Assembly: GCA_028751875.1 (NCBI GenBank)
Contig: CM054158.1
Span: forward strand, 15,000,595 to 15,064,594
Direction: 5' to 3'
Length of the DNA: 64,000 bases
DNA from: Rapana venosa
Lineage: Eukaryota; Mollusca; Gastropoda; Neogastropoda; Muricidae
The notes beneath the pieces are model-generated. The model was not told the origin of the DNA, searched no databases, and saw nothing but the letters and a program-made list of their open reading frames with translations. Of this stretch, positions 1-11,399 are shown piece by piece. The translations under genes and the position numbers were made by a program. The first letter of the stretch is position 1. Each line of letters opens with the position of its first letter.

Positions 1-445
1 TTTTTTTTGCTTTCTTTTATTTCCTTTTCTTTCTTATTTTTATCTTACAGCTCTTTCCTATTTCTCTCTTTCTTTCTTTCTTGTGTTGTCTTGTTCTTTC
101 CTTCTTGAACTTTCTTTCTTTCTTTCTTCTTTTCATTCTTTCTTTCTTCCTTCCTTCCTTCCTTTCATTCTTCCTTTCTCCTTCCTCCTCCCTCCCCCCT
201 CTCTCCCTTCCTTCCTCCTCCAACCCCCCCCTTCTCCCTCTCTCCCTCCCATTCCTCCCTTCCTTCCTTCCTCCTTCCTTCCTTCCTCTCTTCCTCTCTC
301 CCTCCTTTCCTTCCTGTCTCTCTCCGCACCCTACCTTCCATCCTCTCTCCTTCACACCCTTCCTTCCTGCCATTCCGCCTTCCTTTTCTTTCTTTCTTTC
401 ATTTTTTAACATCCCCCTTTGGTTCAAACATGTTTTTGGTTTGTG
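1..445. repeat. Polypyrimidine (CT-rich) low-complexity tract
   Basis: The + strand is almost only C and T, with TTCTT, CCTTCC and CTCTCC runs. Long ORFs on both strands here are composition artefacts made of S/F/P/L or R/K/E/G. No gene is supported. Confidence 0.95.
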
Positions 446-639
446 TTTTTGTTTGTTTTAAATACATCAGAATTATATGTCCGAACATAACAAAGAACAG
501 CAACACAAGGTTAGCAGCTTAAGGTGTGCTCTTAGTCTTCTTTCTTCTTGTTTTTCTTTCCCTTTTGCCTTTTTTTTCTAGTCTTCCCACAATTTCTTCT
601 TCTTTTTTGAACCCCCAGCACGTCATTTCTCTCTTTTTT

Positions 640-1000
640 TAAAAGTCTTGTTAATTTCTACTTCTCTTCCTTTCTTTCTTTTCTTTCTTCTTTCTTCTCT
701 TTCTTTCTTCTTCTTCTTCTTCTTCTTCTTCTGCTTCTTCTTCTACTTCTTCTTCTTCTTCTTCTTTTCTTCCTCTTCTTCTTCTTCTTCTTCTTCTTTC
801 CTTCTTCTTGCTCTTCTAGTTCTCATTCGTTCATTTTCTCCTCCTTAACTTTCTCCTCCTCCCTCAACTATTTTCTTCTTCCTCTCATCCACCTCCTTCT
901 CTTTTCCCATCTTCTCTTCTTCCTTCTTTTTTCTCCCGAGCGATTCATTTTCCTTCTTCTTCTGATGCTCCTCCTTCTTTTAGGATTTCAGGCATGTTTT
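640..1000. repeat. (TTC)n microsatellite and flanking pyrimidine tract
   Basis: An imperfect TTC array occupies about 705-800, inside a broader CT-rich stretch. The bases between 446 and 640 are T-rich and show no recognisable feature. Confidence 0.9.
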
Positions 1001-1349
1001 CATTTTGATGATGAACTGATACTAATGATAGATTGAAGGATGTAAAATGGCAGTGGCGTGTAAGGCCTGTGGTCAGTGTGTTATCTATGTTTCATTCATT
1101 TACTGATGAATCATTAATTTTTCTATGTCGTATATTTGACTGCGTCTTTAGACTTCAGGAACATATGTTGACAACTATATAAAGATAGGATTATTGTGCG
1201 CTTGCAGTTTTGCTCTTTATAACTGTTTATATTAATTGTACATCGAGTGTTGTATGCAGCAATCCGGATTTGGGGGTGCTTTTAACAGACATACAAAAAT
1301 CATTTGCATCATATAATGAAAGAGTAACTGTAGGCCTAAAGGAAGATGA
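1001..1349. other. Unassigned intergenic or intronic sequence
   Basis: Ordinary complexity with no repeat family, exon-like block or RNA gene that I recognise. Confidence 0.5.
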
Positions 1350-1917
1350 GGACGGGATAGCTCAGTGGTCAGAGCACTCGCATTTCCTAGCTAAGGTTTA
1401 AGCAGCATTCCAGCGTGGGTTGCGCGCCTGGCTTCAGAATATGTCCCCCATTTCCATCAGCTGAAAATAGTTATCCTAAGGGACGGGATAGCTCATGGTC
1501 GGAGCACTCGCTTTCCACCACCAAGTAAGCCAGCGTCGAGCCGTGGTTTACCATTTGGATGGGTGGACCGTTTGCGCGCCTTGGGCATCAGTACAATTCC
1601 CCAGTCCCACCCAGCTGTAAATTGGTACCCTGCCCTCTTAGGGTCAGGGAAGGTAAAGCAGCGGAGGAAGGAGAATGGGGCGCCTCCCTCAATATGCGGC
1701 CCTAGAAAGTGAGGGCTCGTGACGCCTTGCTCCCTCTCCTACCTTATAGGTTATGGGCCTACCATTACCATTACCTACCTGCCCACTTATGGTCATGGAA
1801 GGTAAAGCAAGGAGGGAGAGAGGATGGGCGCCGACCTTCAATATTCTGGCCCCTAGAGAAGCGAGTCTCTGATGTCTCGCTCCTCTAACGACTACATAGG
1901 ATAAGTGTGACACCTTA
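1350..1917 (+). mobile_element. SINE A, outer copy split by a second SINE A
   Basis: The head at 1350-1480 has the A-box-like GATAGCTCAGTGGTC and the start of the family body. The matching 3' half (CTGCCC...GGTCA.GGAAGGTAAAGCA...CCTAGAGAAG) resumes at about 1769-1917. The missing middle is replaced by a complete copy of the same family, so this looks like a SINE interrupted by a relative. Confidence 0.75.
1481..1768 (+). mobile_element. SINE A, inner full-length copy
   Basis: It runs from GGACGGGATAGCTC through a 5S-like segment (GCGTCGAG...TTTGGATGGGTGGACC) to TTATAGGTTATGGGCC, the same order as the best copy at 32.6 kb. It carries small indels. It sits inside another copy of the family. 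Confidence 0.8.
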
Positions 1918-2636
1918 ACCTAACTTAAAATCCCTATTTTTAAAAATTGGCCTTTGAAGACAGAGTAGTTAATTACTATGCTTTTAAAAATATATAAAAA
2001 GTAAAAAAAATTAGGGAAGAATAATTCGAACTTTGGTTTTCGTCTGTAAAACCGAACGTTTTGTAGCAATATTTAATTTTAAAAGAAACAAAGAAGGGCG
2101 CTCTGATTTTATCTGACTGACTACACTGCTTGCTCAGAAATTCCAATATTCTGCCAGTTTAGTGCTCGGCAGAGCTCAAGACTAGATTGGCAAAGTAGCA
2201 ATGAATAGGCCTACATTTAACTTCGCTGTACAAGGGATTCACATCAATTTGCAGGCAACCATAAGCAAGAGTGAAGATATAATCAAGTATATAGAGCTGA
2301 CAGTGTGACACACACTACATACAAAATATCTTAGGCCTAGTAATAAATTATGCAAACAATTCGTTCTCCTCTAAACTCTTCAATTCCCCATCCCATCCAT
2401 TGCCATAATCTCAATAGTAAATCTTTTGATATGACTATTGCAGTCAACTCATCAACATACTTTGAAGAAATCCTGACTTTGCCAAACTCGTCAACATACT
2501 TTGAAGAAATCCTGGCTTTTACAATCTTAACTCGTCAACATGTTTGGAAGAAACTTTGAATAACTAACCAACTATTCATTTGCCAACATAAGACAGGCAC
2601 ATAATTATATGCGTAATTTTTCTTCAGTGACCAACA
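1918..2636. repeat. Unassigned AT-rich sequence with a short 39-44 bp tandem repeat
   Basis: At about 2446-2560 a unit beginning AACTCRTCAACATACTTTG occurs three times, spaced 39 and 44 bp apart. The rest of the interval shows no recognisable gene or mobile element. Confidence 0.6.
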
Positions 2637-2988
2637 CGTGTGTGCATGTGTGTGTGTGTTTGTATGTGTGTGTGTGTGTTTGGTTGTTTGTGTTGTGTGT
2701 GTGTGGGGTGTTTTTTGTGGTGCATGTGTGTGTTTGCATGTGTGTGTGTGTGGTGTGTGTGTGAGTGTGTGTGGTGTGTGTGTGTGTGTGTGTGTGTTGT
2801 GTGTGTGTGATGTGTATTGTCAGCTCTGTTTTTGTCACCTGGACACACACACGTAGTTGGAAACCTGCGGGATGTATGTGATCCTTACGTCCCAGGCTCT
2901 TCCTATTGCCCTGGCTTAACTGGCCAACAGTAGGTATTCGTTGCATAGAGATGATCGTGTGTGTTGTGTGTGTGTGTGTGTGTGGTGT

Positions 2989-3031
<43 letters not shown>

Positions 3032-3094
3032 TTTTGTGTGAGTGAATGTGTGTGTGTGTGAATGTGTGAGTTCAAAATTTAATATAAATGTGTG

Positions 3095-3135
<41 letters not shown>

Positions 3136-3170
3136 GTGTGTGGTGTGTGTGTGTGTGTGTGGCTATACGA
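2637..3170. repeat. (TG)n tracts, two blocks
   Basis: Imperfect TG repeats fill 2637-2815 and 2955-3165, separated by about 140 bp of ordinary sequence. The His/Thr-rich minus-strand ORFs over them are artefacts of (CA)n. Confidence 0.95.
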
Positions 3171-3560
3171 ATTAATTTTATCGACTTCCACAAGTTGTGA
3201 TATCAATATTAAATGCAAGAACTATTAAGGAGGATACCAAGTGAGTTAAACACTTACAACTTCCAATCGTATTTTTGAAAGTGAATTTCAAGAATTTGGA
3301 TTTTAAAAGAAAAAATCTAAGAAAATAAATCTTTCAATGGCAGAGTTTTAGGCATAATCTTTAAATGGCAGCATTTTGGGGCATATTTGTGTAAGAGCCA
3401 TTCCTTCGGTCTGACCTGACTCAAGTTTCGGCTCCTGGATGAGCCTTGATCAGGGGTCCCAGCCATGACTGAAACTTCACCGCCGTGGTAGGCTGTCTTA
3501 CAGCAGACACTGTTCAGAACTACAAGTGTCAAGCCCATTCACAAGTGGTCATATTAAACG
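3171..3560. other. Unassigned sequence
   Basis: About 390 bp between TG tracts with no family or exon recognised. Confidence 0.4.
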
Positions 3561-3575
3561 AGTGTGTGTGTCTGT

Positions 3576-3640
<65 letters not shown>
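3561..3640. repeat. (TG)n microsatellite
   Basis: A nearly pure TG run, ended by GGGAGGAAGG. Confidence 0.95.
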
Positions 3641-3641
<1 letters not shown>

Positions 3642-3664
3642 GGGAGGAAGGTATGTGGTGTAGT

Positions 3665-4885
3665 GGATGCATTTAGTGATGCCAAGAAGTGATAGCAGTG
3701 TGGGGATAAAGTGGAGGCGATGAAGTGTAAGTTAATGCAAAGAGTGATGCAGTGTAGTAATGCAGTGTAGTGATGCACTGTAGTGATGCAATGTAAGTAA
3801 TCGCAGATGTATTGATGAAGTGTAATAATGCAGTGTAGTGATGAAGTGTATAATGCATGTGTATGATGAATGTCGAGAAATGCAGGTGTAGTGATGAAGA
3901 GAGTAATGCAGTGAATGAATAAGTGTAGTAATTCAATGTAGTGATGCAATGTAGTAATGCCGTGTAGTGATGAAGAGCAATAATGCAAATGTAGTGATGC
4001 AATGTAGATGCGTGTAGGTTACTGCATTGTATGATAGCATATGTAGTGAGCAATGTAGTAATGCAGTGTAGTGAAAAGTGTAGAATTGCAATGTAGATGA
4101 TGCAAGTGTGGTGATGCCGTTTTTTTTTTGTAATGATGCAAAGATTTATAGTATGCAGTGTAGAGAAGTAATTTATAATTGCAATGTAGTGGGGTGTATG
4201 TAATTTAGCATGTATTAGAGTGATATTAGTGATGCAGTGTTTTATAGGTGAGGGAGTGTTAATAGTGATGCCGAGTTTATAGTGAGGGAGTGTTTATAGT
4301 GAATCAGTGTTTGATGGAGACTCAGTGTTTAAAGTGATTGCATTGTTTATAGTGCAGCGTGTTTGATAAGTGCATTCCTGTGGATAGTGATTCAGTGTTT
4401 ATAGTGATGCCAGTGTTCTAGTGATAGCAGTGTATGAATTGAAAGCGGTGAATGATAGTGATGCAGTTTTGATAGTGATGCGGTTTTTAAATTGATGCGG
4501 TGTTTATAGTGATGCAAGTACTATAGTGATGCAAGTGTATAAAGTTATGCAGGTTTATATTGATGCGGTGTTTTATAGTGACGCGGTGATTTATGGTGAA
4601 CGCCGGTGTTGATTATAAGCAGAGTTGATGTATGAAGCTGTAGAAGAATAGTGATGCAGTGTTGATAGTGGATGCAGTGTTGTAGTGATGCAGTGTTAAT
4701 AGTGACGCATTTTTTATAATGACGCAGTGGTTTATAAATGTATGCATTGTTTATAGTGATCAGTGTTTATAGTGATGCGTGGTGTTTATAGTGATAGCCC
4801 GTGTTGAAAGTTAAGCAGTTTAAAGTGGATGCAGTGTAATATTGAATCGGTGTATATAGTATGCAGTGTCTACATTGGAGAGTGT
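3665..4885. repeat. Degraded tandem array of GTGATGCAGTGTTTATA-type units
   Basis: Two related zones are visible. About 3665-4200 is built of 13-15 bp units like GTAGTGATGCAAT. About 4200-4880 uses units like AGTGATGCAGTGTTTAT. Single-base indels are frequent, so the period drifts. It ends just before the first AMMECR1-like exon. The indels may be real decay or long-read error. Confidence 0.8.
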
Positions 4886-4895
4886 TGTGTTGCAG

Positions 4896-4973
4896 GTGCC
4901 ACAGAGGGACCCCCCCCGCTTTCCCCCCATCACCCTGAAGGAAATGCCAGACCTGCAGTGCTCTGTGTCCGTT
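4896..4973 (+). CDS. AMMECR1: AMMECR1-domain protein, exon fragment (probable)
   Basis: A plausible 3' splice site (GTGTTGTGTTGCAG) ends at 4895. The frame beginning at 4896 reads a block centred on RFPPITLKEMPDLQCSVSV (4918-4973). This resembles the conserved AMMECR1 segment in which an RFPP/RFxP stretch leads into LxCSVSLL. The eukaryotic AMMECR1 family is conserved and its biochemical role is poorly known. The match is lost after CSVSV and an in-frame stop follows, so the exon end, possibly near 4970, is uncertain. A run of eight C at 4911-4918 may hide a length error. The next conserved block of the same domain lies about 610 bp downstream on the same strand, which supports one gene. AMMECR1 and AMMECR1-like paralogues cannot be told apart here, and a decayed copy is possible. 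Confidence 0.65.
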
Positions 4974-5586
4974 TCAAACAGTCCCGCCTGATGACATTAG
5001 CAAACAATTCGTCGTAACAGGGAGTAAGCACCCATCTCTTTTTGTGTATGCTTTGTATTGTGTGTGTGTGTGTGTGTGTGTCCGCGCGCAGCGCGTGAGT
5101 TGTATAAAGTAGTGTTTGAGTAGGTGTGTGTAAGGTTATGTGTAGTTGCGTGTAGCTGTGTGTGTGTGTGTTTTGTGTGAATGTCCTATGTGTCTATGAG
5201 AATACTTGGGATGGATGAAGGGAGGAAGTTCAAAGACAGAGAGATAGATACAGAGACGGATGATTTTTTCTAAACAAAAACAAACAAGGACAGTTCCTGA
5301 GAATTTGTGAGGAAATAAGACAACGATGCAAAGCTTGGTCAAACTCTTTCTTTAGGAGCAGTTCCTTTCTCATAGAAACAGTGACTCGTACAGCCTAGCA
5401 TGTATTTTGATATTCAAAGTTATGTGTGTACTTTACAGTGCTGTATTACCTGCTCTGTGTGTGTGCTGCATTGCATGCGTGCGTGCACGCGTGTGTGGTT
5501 GAGTGTGTGTGCGTGCGTGCGCGCGCGCGCAGCGCTCGCGTTTGTGTTTGGTGTAGTGTGCGTGTTTGTGTTTGTGTGTGTTCCAT

Positions 5587-5674
5587 ATTGGCGTTCATGG
5601 CCTGGTGATGGTGATCCACACAGCAACAAACAGTTACAGGGGGACATTTCTGCCTGAGGTGGCCAAAGAAAACG
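5587..5674 (+). CDS. AMMECR1: AMMECR1-domain protein, second exon fragment (probable)
   Basis: The frame starting at 5587 encodes IGVHGL, about 13 variable residues, then GTFLPEVAKENG. This matches the AMMECR1 core in which (W)EVGVHGI is followed by TATYLPEVAKEQGW. It stops matching exactly at a possible 5' splice site (AACG|GTCAGT, 5674/5675), where the family continues with WDQ. The 5' edge is unclear: TG/GC repeats replace the residues expected between CSVSL and GVHG, and no AG lies directly upstream. The rest of the domain (TIDSLLRKGG and beyond) was not found, so later exons may lie elsewhere or the locus may be damaged. The upstream block at 4.9 kb is the preceding part of the same domain. 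Confidence 0.7.
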
Positions 5675-5797
5675 GTCAGTATTCATTCATTCATTCATTC
5701 ATCTGCTCATTGGCTCTTAGCGCTGATATAGATCTGTTTGTGTTACGTTTAGTGCTGGTAACTGGTGATAGATATGTATGAATAGATGGGAAATATT

Positions 5798-5893
5798 TGT
5801 TACATATCGTGCATGACAAAATAATTGTTACATATTATGCATGACAAAATATTTGTTACATATTATGCATGACGAAATATTTGTTACATATTA
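5798..5893. repeat. 28-bp tandem repeat, about 3.5 copies
   Basis: The unit TGTTACATATTATGCATGAC plus AAAATATT repeats with few substitutions, downstream of the second AMMECR1-like exon. Confidence 0.9.
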
Positions 5894-5899
5894 TGCGCA

Positions 5900-6349
5900 A
5901 GCACAGTCTATGCAATGAAAGAAGTGGATAGTGAGAAGAATTAAGATATAACATATGCAAAAAAAAAGGGCCAATGTTTTGTTAGACACCAAAAGGAAAA
6001 CAGTACTTCAAAAAATGTATGTGTTGTACTAAAGGTTACATTTTCCAATCGTAGAACATGGCTTTTTCTTTCATCAAACGAAATTTTCATAGTTTGTTTC
6101 TTTTTTTGTTTTTCAGTTTCTCCACTCACTCACATCACTTCACACACACACAACACCCACACACACACAAAACCCACACACACACACACACACACACACC
6201 CACACACACACACACAACAACAACGCACCGCACGCACGCAACGCACGCTACGCACGCCACACAAACACACACACACACACACACACAAAATGCCACACAC
6301 ACGATAAGCAAAAATTTGCTGATTTCGGGTTAATTGAGGAACATCATTG
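5900..6349. repeat. Unassigned sequence with a (CA)n tract
   Basis: An imperfect CA array with CGCACGCA variants fills about 6138-6300. The rest is AT-rich and unassigned. Confidence 0.7.
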
Positions 6350-6970
6350 GCTTTGGGGCTGTGTGATCATTTACTATCTATGAAAATGTTGAATATAATT
6401 TTGTATGAGTATCTAGGGAGCTATAAACCCAATTCTGGACTGCAGATGTTAATCAAGATCTAATAATCTTTAGCGAGTATCTTAAAGCTGTATGATCGTT
6501 GCTATCTGTAGACCGTTAAATACGTTATTAGATAAAGATAAGGCTTTGTGAACATTTAGCTATCTTAGATGTTAATTACGAATTTTTAAGAGAATCTTAA
6601 GGTTTGTGTATCAACCTGCTTTCTGCAAATGTTTATATTTGTTTAAGAGTATTTGGGAGGGATTTAAATTAATATTTCTCAAAGATTTTTTTGTATTTTT
6701 AATTCCAGATCTTAACGCTGTAGCATCATTATCTTTTGCATATGGTGCAAGATTATGTTTATGAGCACCTTAGAGCATATATCCTAATCTATTATACCGT
6801 CTGACTAGCTTATTAAGATTTTAAATGGTATCTTAGGGCACTACTAAAAATCCCTTTCAGAATGTGTGCTGTCTGGGCAAGATGTATAAAAATCATGATT
6901 TTTTATGAGATCTTATTGCTGTTATACTCATCTCATATGTTATATTTTTTAATGGAGTAATGTAGTTTCA
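6350..6970. repeat. Degenerate satellite with a period of about 60 bp, roughly ten units
   Basis: A weakly conserved word, consensus near ATCTTAGGGCTGTATGATCA, recurs near 6355, 6415, 6481, 6541, 6601, 6655, 6715, 6775, 6835 and 6915. Each is followed by TATCT and a T-rich segment. Units differ widely but the spacing holds close to 60 bp. No ORF is maintained. Confidence 0.65.
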
Positions 6971-7307
6971 AAATTAGGGAGCAGCTTTAAAGAGGTGTTA
7001 GAGAGAGTCGCGAAATCTTAGTTCTATTTGTACATCTAACAAGACAGAGATAAACAGGAACTCAATTGGAACTCAATGTTTACTTCACCAAAAGGCCATT
7101 GGTCCCATACATGAAGTGGTTTGCCGAACTGCAGTATTTAAGTGGGAGGGGAAAGCAACAGCAACTAAATGTTATTGTATTACAAAAAGGAGAGAGATTT
7201 TAAATGTTATTGTATTACTAAAAAGAGAAAATTGTATGTATCTATGAGCAACACAACTAAATGTTATATAGTTCTACAAAAAGGAGATAAAGTATTTTAT
7301 TTATCTA
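6971..7307. other. Unassigned AT-rich sequence
   Basis: It contains three imperfect copies of AAATGTTATTGTATTAC/AAAAAGGAGA at about 7168-7290. Nothing else is recognised. Confidence 0.4.
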
Positions 7308-7370
7308 TCTTATTCTTTTATTTCGAGGATAATGGAATAAGCACTCATGTGCTTTTTTATCCAATCCCCG
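7308..7370 (-). mobile_element. SINE B, 3'-end fragment
   Basis: It carries the family B terminus read on the + strand as CGAGGATAATGGAATAAGC, then CACTCATGTGC. It is cut off by the SINE A head that follows directly. Confidence 0.85.
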
Positions 7371-7459
7371 GGGACAGGATAGATCAGTGGTCAGAGCGCT
7401 GGCTTTCCTCCAGCCAAGTTAAGCAGCATCGAGCGTGGTTACCACTTGGATGGGTGACC
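7371..7459 (+). mobile_element. SINE A head (tRNA-like plus 5S-like part) without its usual body
   Basis: The A-box-like part GATAGATCAGTGGTCAG is followed at 7416-7459 by the 5S-rRNA-like segment. After GGGTGACC the sequence departs from other copies and enters an unrelated direct repeat. Confidence 0.8.
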
Positions 7460-7850
7460 CTTTGGTGACTTCCTTTGGCACAAGACCTCGATGGTGTAAA
7501 GTCTGGCCACTAACACCAAGTTTTGAGGAGTGTGTCTGTCTGGCCACTGGTGAAAACTGGGAATGAGGTACTTGGAACTTGCCACAGCTGTGTGCTGACA
7601 CCCATCTTTTCACCATGTAGCCTTATTGTTCAACAATTTCATCTACCCCCAGAAGAGGAGGTAGGGGGGGGGGGGGGAAAGGGGGCAATATTCTTTGATA
7701 GCCACTGCCATCGAGGTCCTCCGTTATAGAAGGAGAAAGTCACCATCACCTTTGGTGACTTCCTTTGGCACAAGACCTCGATGGTGTGAAGTCCGGCCAC
7801 TGCTGAAAACTGGGAATGAGGTACCTGGAACTTGCCACAGCTGTGTGCTG
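7460..7850 (+). repeat. Direct repeat pair, about 100 bp each
   Basis: A segment beginning CTTTGGTGACTTCCTTTGGC and ending CTTGCCACAGCTGTGTGCTG occurs at about 7460-7596 and again at about 7751-7850. The first copy has an internal insertion. A G-run near 7666 lies between them. Confidence 0.85.
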
Positions 7851-8699
7851 CGAGTGTGACTGCAAAACTTTTAGTCAGGAACTAGCTTGTTTCCCTTTAC
7901 CCTATACTGCCAGGGTGATTAGTTTGAGTGTTTTAATAATTATGATCCACTTGCTTGCGTGTGCTGGTTGGAAGGTGTGTGTACTTCTTTCGTTGTAGAG
8001 TAGGAGGCATAATCTTGTGACGGATGGAAATAAATGAAAACTAATGAATTGTTTGATACAATTTTAGAATGTTTTCTTTTTAGTTCATGGAATGTGTTAT
8101 TTCTTGTTAGATTGTTTTGTTTGTTGTGGTGGGGTTGTGGGTTTTTTTCTGCAAAATGCAGAGTAGATGTACCTTTAAACATGTGATGTTTTAAGCAAAT
8201 TCCAGGTGACAGATTCTAATAGAAAACTCTTGGGGAGTGAGGTTTTGTTGGAATGTCTACAACAGACTGGTTATAGAACCAATATTATAAAGAGAAAATT
8301 CCAACACATATACACACTTGTATGTGTGCTTGGCAACATTAAACCAAGTGCAGGTTTCAAAAACCAGACCCAATTATACATGTCCATAGAAATTATTTTT
8401 ATCACAAATTCGAAAATTTCACAAATAACAGTTTTTACGGCAGCATTTGGGAAGATTGTACAAGTACATGCCTTAAACTGCCTGCCACAAGATGTGATAC
8501 CTGGATAGGCATTATCAGAATCCCAGCAGTAATTGGATCTTTAATCATTCCTCCTGTTGGTACCTAACACCAAGACCCCCTCCATAAATTTAGAAGTTCC
8601 TATTGCAGCCCTAAGAATAAATAGAAATTCTTGTGGCCTACCACCCTGCCCGCAAAAGATAAGAATCAAGAAAGAGAAGGAAATTATATTAAAATAATA
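7851..8699. other. Unassigned sequence upstream of a LINE remnant
   Basis: No confident gene or repeat. Open frames around 8206-8508 match nothing I know. The right part could belong to the 5' region of the LINE that follows, but no motif shows this. Confidence 0.35.
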
Positions 8700-11350
8700 G
8701 TTGTAAAAAATTTTTTCCAAAATATATATAATAATTATCCGTCGGCAATAAGCAGCTATCGAATCTTTGTTCCTCAGGCTTGGGGAATCCATTTTATAGA
8801 AAAAGGATGCAGGGAGAACATAAAGTCTGTCCCCAGCCAAATGGGCCTGTCCTTATCTTGGATAGATATGATAACCACAAACCCCGACGGTTTGTGCTTC
8901 AACATCGACAGCGTTGGTTTCGTGAAGTTAAAATTAGAGCAACGCTATCCGTGGAGGACATTGAATTGCTGTCTCATTCGCTCAGTCCTTTCTACTACCA
9001 GGGAATTCTGCAACATTTTTTACATTATTATACAATCCACCCCAATAGCAAAAGTGGTCTAGAGCAACTGAACAAATATAGATCACCTACAAAGTGCTCG
9101 ATTCTAAATCCCTGATTCCCTAAGTTTATCCTGGGTGATTATCAATAGCTGAACCTTAGTAAAACTACGAAGAACATATTAACAGATATGTACCTTGACC
9201 CTACCAATAAACAAGACCCTAAGACTTGTGCTACGGGACTGAAGCAGGCGCCTATAGATCGATTTCCCTTGCCTCCCCTGGGATCGTCTGACCACAACTG
9301 CATTCTCTTGCACCCAGTACCAGTTAGGTGTTTCCGCTCCTTCATCCCATAGACCAGACAAGACAAAAAAAGACTGCTGATAGTATAGCTAGTCTGCAAG
9401 GCTGCTTTGATTGCAACTGACTTGGGATCTGTTTTATAGTGTGTTTTCAGCATCTGAATGAGCTCCTGAAGTTATATTTCATATATATCATTTTTGTTAG
9501 TTGTTGACATTCCAACTAAGAGAAAACCATTTACCCCAACAACAATCCTTGGTTTACACAAGGATCTTGAAACGTGGGTTTAAACAAAAAGAAAGTATAT
9601 TTTAACACAGCACAGAACACTCAAAAGAAGGATGTAAATAAAGAATCAAAGCTGCTTGTGTTTAACAGGCCAAGACTTATAAATAAAAATAAGATATGAA
9701 GACAGTTTGCGGGAAAAAAAGCTGCGAGCTGCATGGCAGATTATCAAAATATGTCTGCATAAATATTGTGGTAGGTGTCCAAGAAAAAAAAACAAAGGTC
9801 AAAGAGCAGAGTTTGCATGTAGTAAGTGATAACAACTTACCAGACCATCTAAACGCATTTTTTACTCCTTTGAAAAGCAGATTTTCTCAGAATAAAATAA
9901 ATGACCTGAAGCAATCCTAGTTCGGAGAATACGTGCCCTTGTTGATGAAGAATTACTGTAAGCACTTGAAGGCAAATAAATAATAACAAATCTCCCGACC
10001 GATGGGTTATATGTTGGAAGAACCCTGAATTCTGCTGCTACTGAGCTTGCCAGGTGTCCTTCAACACACCTTTTCAGGCCTCACTGTATACTTGTCAATT
10101 CAACTTATTTGGAAACTTCCAATTATCCCTCTTCCCAAAGAAACCCTATCCTTCTCGGCCTAAACGATTTTAGACCTGTAGCTCTCACAACTCTTGTGAT
10201 TGAAAACGCTAGAAAAGATCAAAAAATACTCTCATGCTTCCACTACAGAGAAAGACCTTGACCCACAACAATTTGCGTACAGGTCTCGAAGGGTTGTCGA
10301 AGATGCCAAATATTCATTTTGAACAAGATGTTATAGCCACTTGAAACAACCTTACTCTCATAGGCCGACTTTAGTTCAGCTTTCAATACATGCAGCCTCA
10401 CGTCTGGTTAACAAAATAATTACAAAATTTGACGTAGACAATCACTTGTTCTTGGCTAATGAATTTTAAAACCCAAGCAGACCACAGCAAGTTTTTGGGC
10501 CACAATATCTCATCTTCGGTTAAATTTACCTGCACTGTTCTCGGCGAGGGTTGCGTCCACTCACCACTTCTGTACAATCTATACACAGATTATTGCAGAA
10601 GCAACTATGGAAATTCCTTTCTGGTAAAGTTCGCAGACGATACTGGCGGCTGTTATCTCTTTAACCAGATCATCTTAGACCACGTCCAGCCTCACGGAGT
10701 TCTGTACACTGTGTGACGAGCCATATCTAGAGCTAAATGGTTTCTAAAACAAAAGACCTCCTATCGGACTCAGAAGATCAGGGCATACTTCCTTAAGAAT
10801 ATTACTATCCATTCATCAAGAATTGAAAACGTTTGAACTATATGATAGTCTGGGAACTGTTTTTTTTACCACAAGATAAACTGGGGACGTTACACTGACG
10901 CAATTGTCAAAAAGTGACAACAACGTGTGTATTTTTCTGAGGAAACAGAACTCAATTTTTGTAGACACAAATATCTTTCCTGTTTTTACAAGTCTTACAT
11001 AAGAGTGTTTTAAGTTTTTGCTTTCATTTGTTGTATACAATAACCCTTACTGGTTAAAAACAAAAGAAATGCCTTCAGAGATTTTAAAAATCTGCTCAAA
11101 AATAATGTGGAAAAGAACAAAGAGATTCTCATGTCGTTCTGCAATCACAAGCTTGTACGCAAAGCCACAGCCATTTTTTGGCTGATCCATCCCATCGCTT
11201 TGATTTCCAGAATTTTAATTGTTGCTTCAGAACGCCGTTTTTCAGTTTCCCTTCAGCAAAACTAACGAAAAAAGAAATTCTTTAGTGCAGTAAGCATTCA
11301 ATTTCTGAATTCACAATGATGTTGACTACCTAATGTTTTACATTACTCTG
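8700..11350 (+). pseudogene. Rex1/CR1-like LINE remnant (endonuclease and reverse transcriptase)
   Basis: The element is decayed, with many stops and shifts, but family order is visible. Near 9270-9310 one frame reads LPPLGSSDHNCILL, the end of an APE-type endonuclease where the SDH residues are conserved. Around 10160-10290 frames read NDFRPVALT and later DPQQFAYRSRR.VEDA, typical of the fingers/palm region of Rex1/CR1-type reverse transcriptases. DFSSAFNT at about 10370 is motif A. GCVHSPLLYNLYT at about 10550 is motif B. KFADDT at 10627-10645 is the motif C catalytic pair. A C-terminal-like region (RKA.AI..DPSHRFDFQNF) is at about 11160-11220. It cannot encode an active protein. Clade placement rests on motif wording only. 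Confidence 0.7.
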
Positions 11351-11399
11351 AATTACTTGCCGTGATTGTCCCATTGTTTATGAAAGTGTAATTCAAAAA

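Noticed and set aside
17..461. Overlapping long ORFs on both strands
   Set aside because: Produced by a polypyrimidine tract; composition is only S/F/L/P or R/K/E/G.
2605..3193. His/Thr-rich and Cys/Val-rich ORFs
   Set aside because: Translations of (CA)n/(TG)n; the same happens at 3.6, 18.5, 19.1, 42-43 and 54.7 kb.
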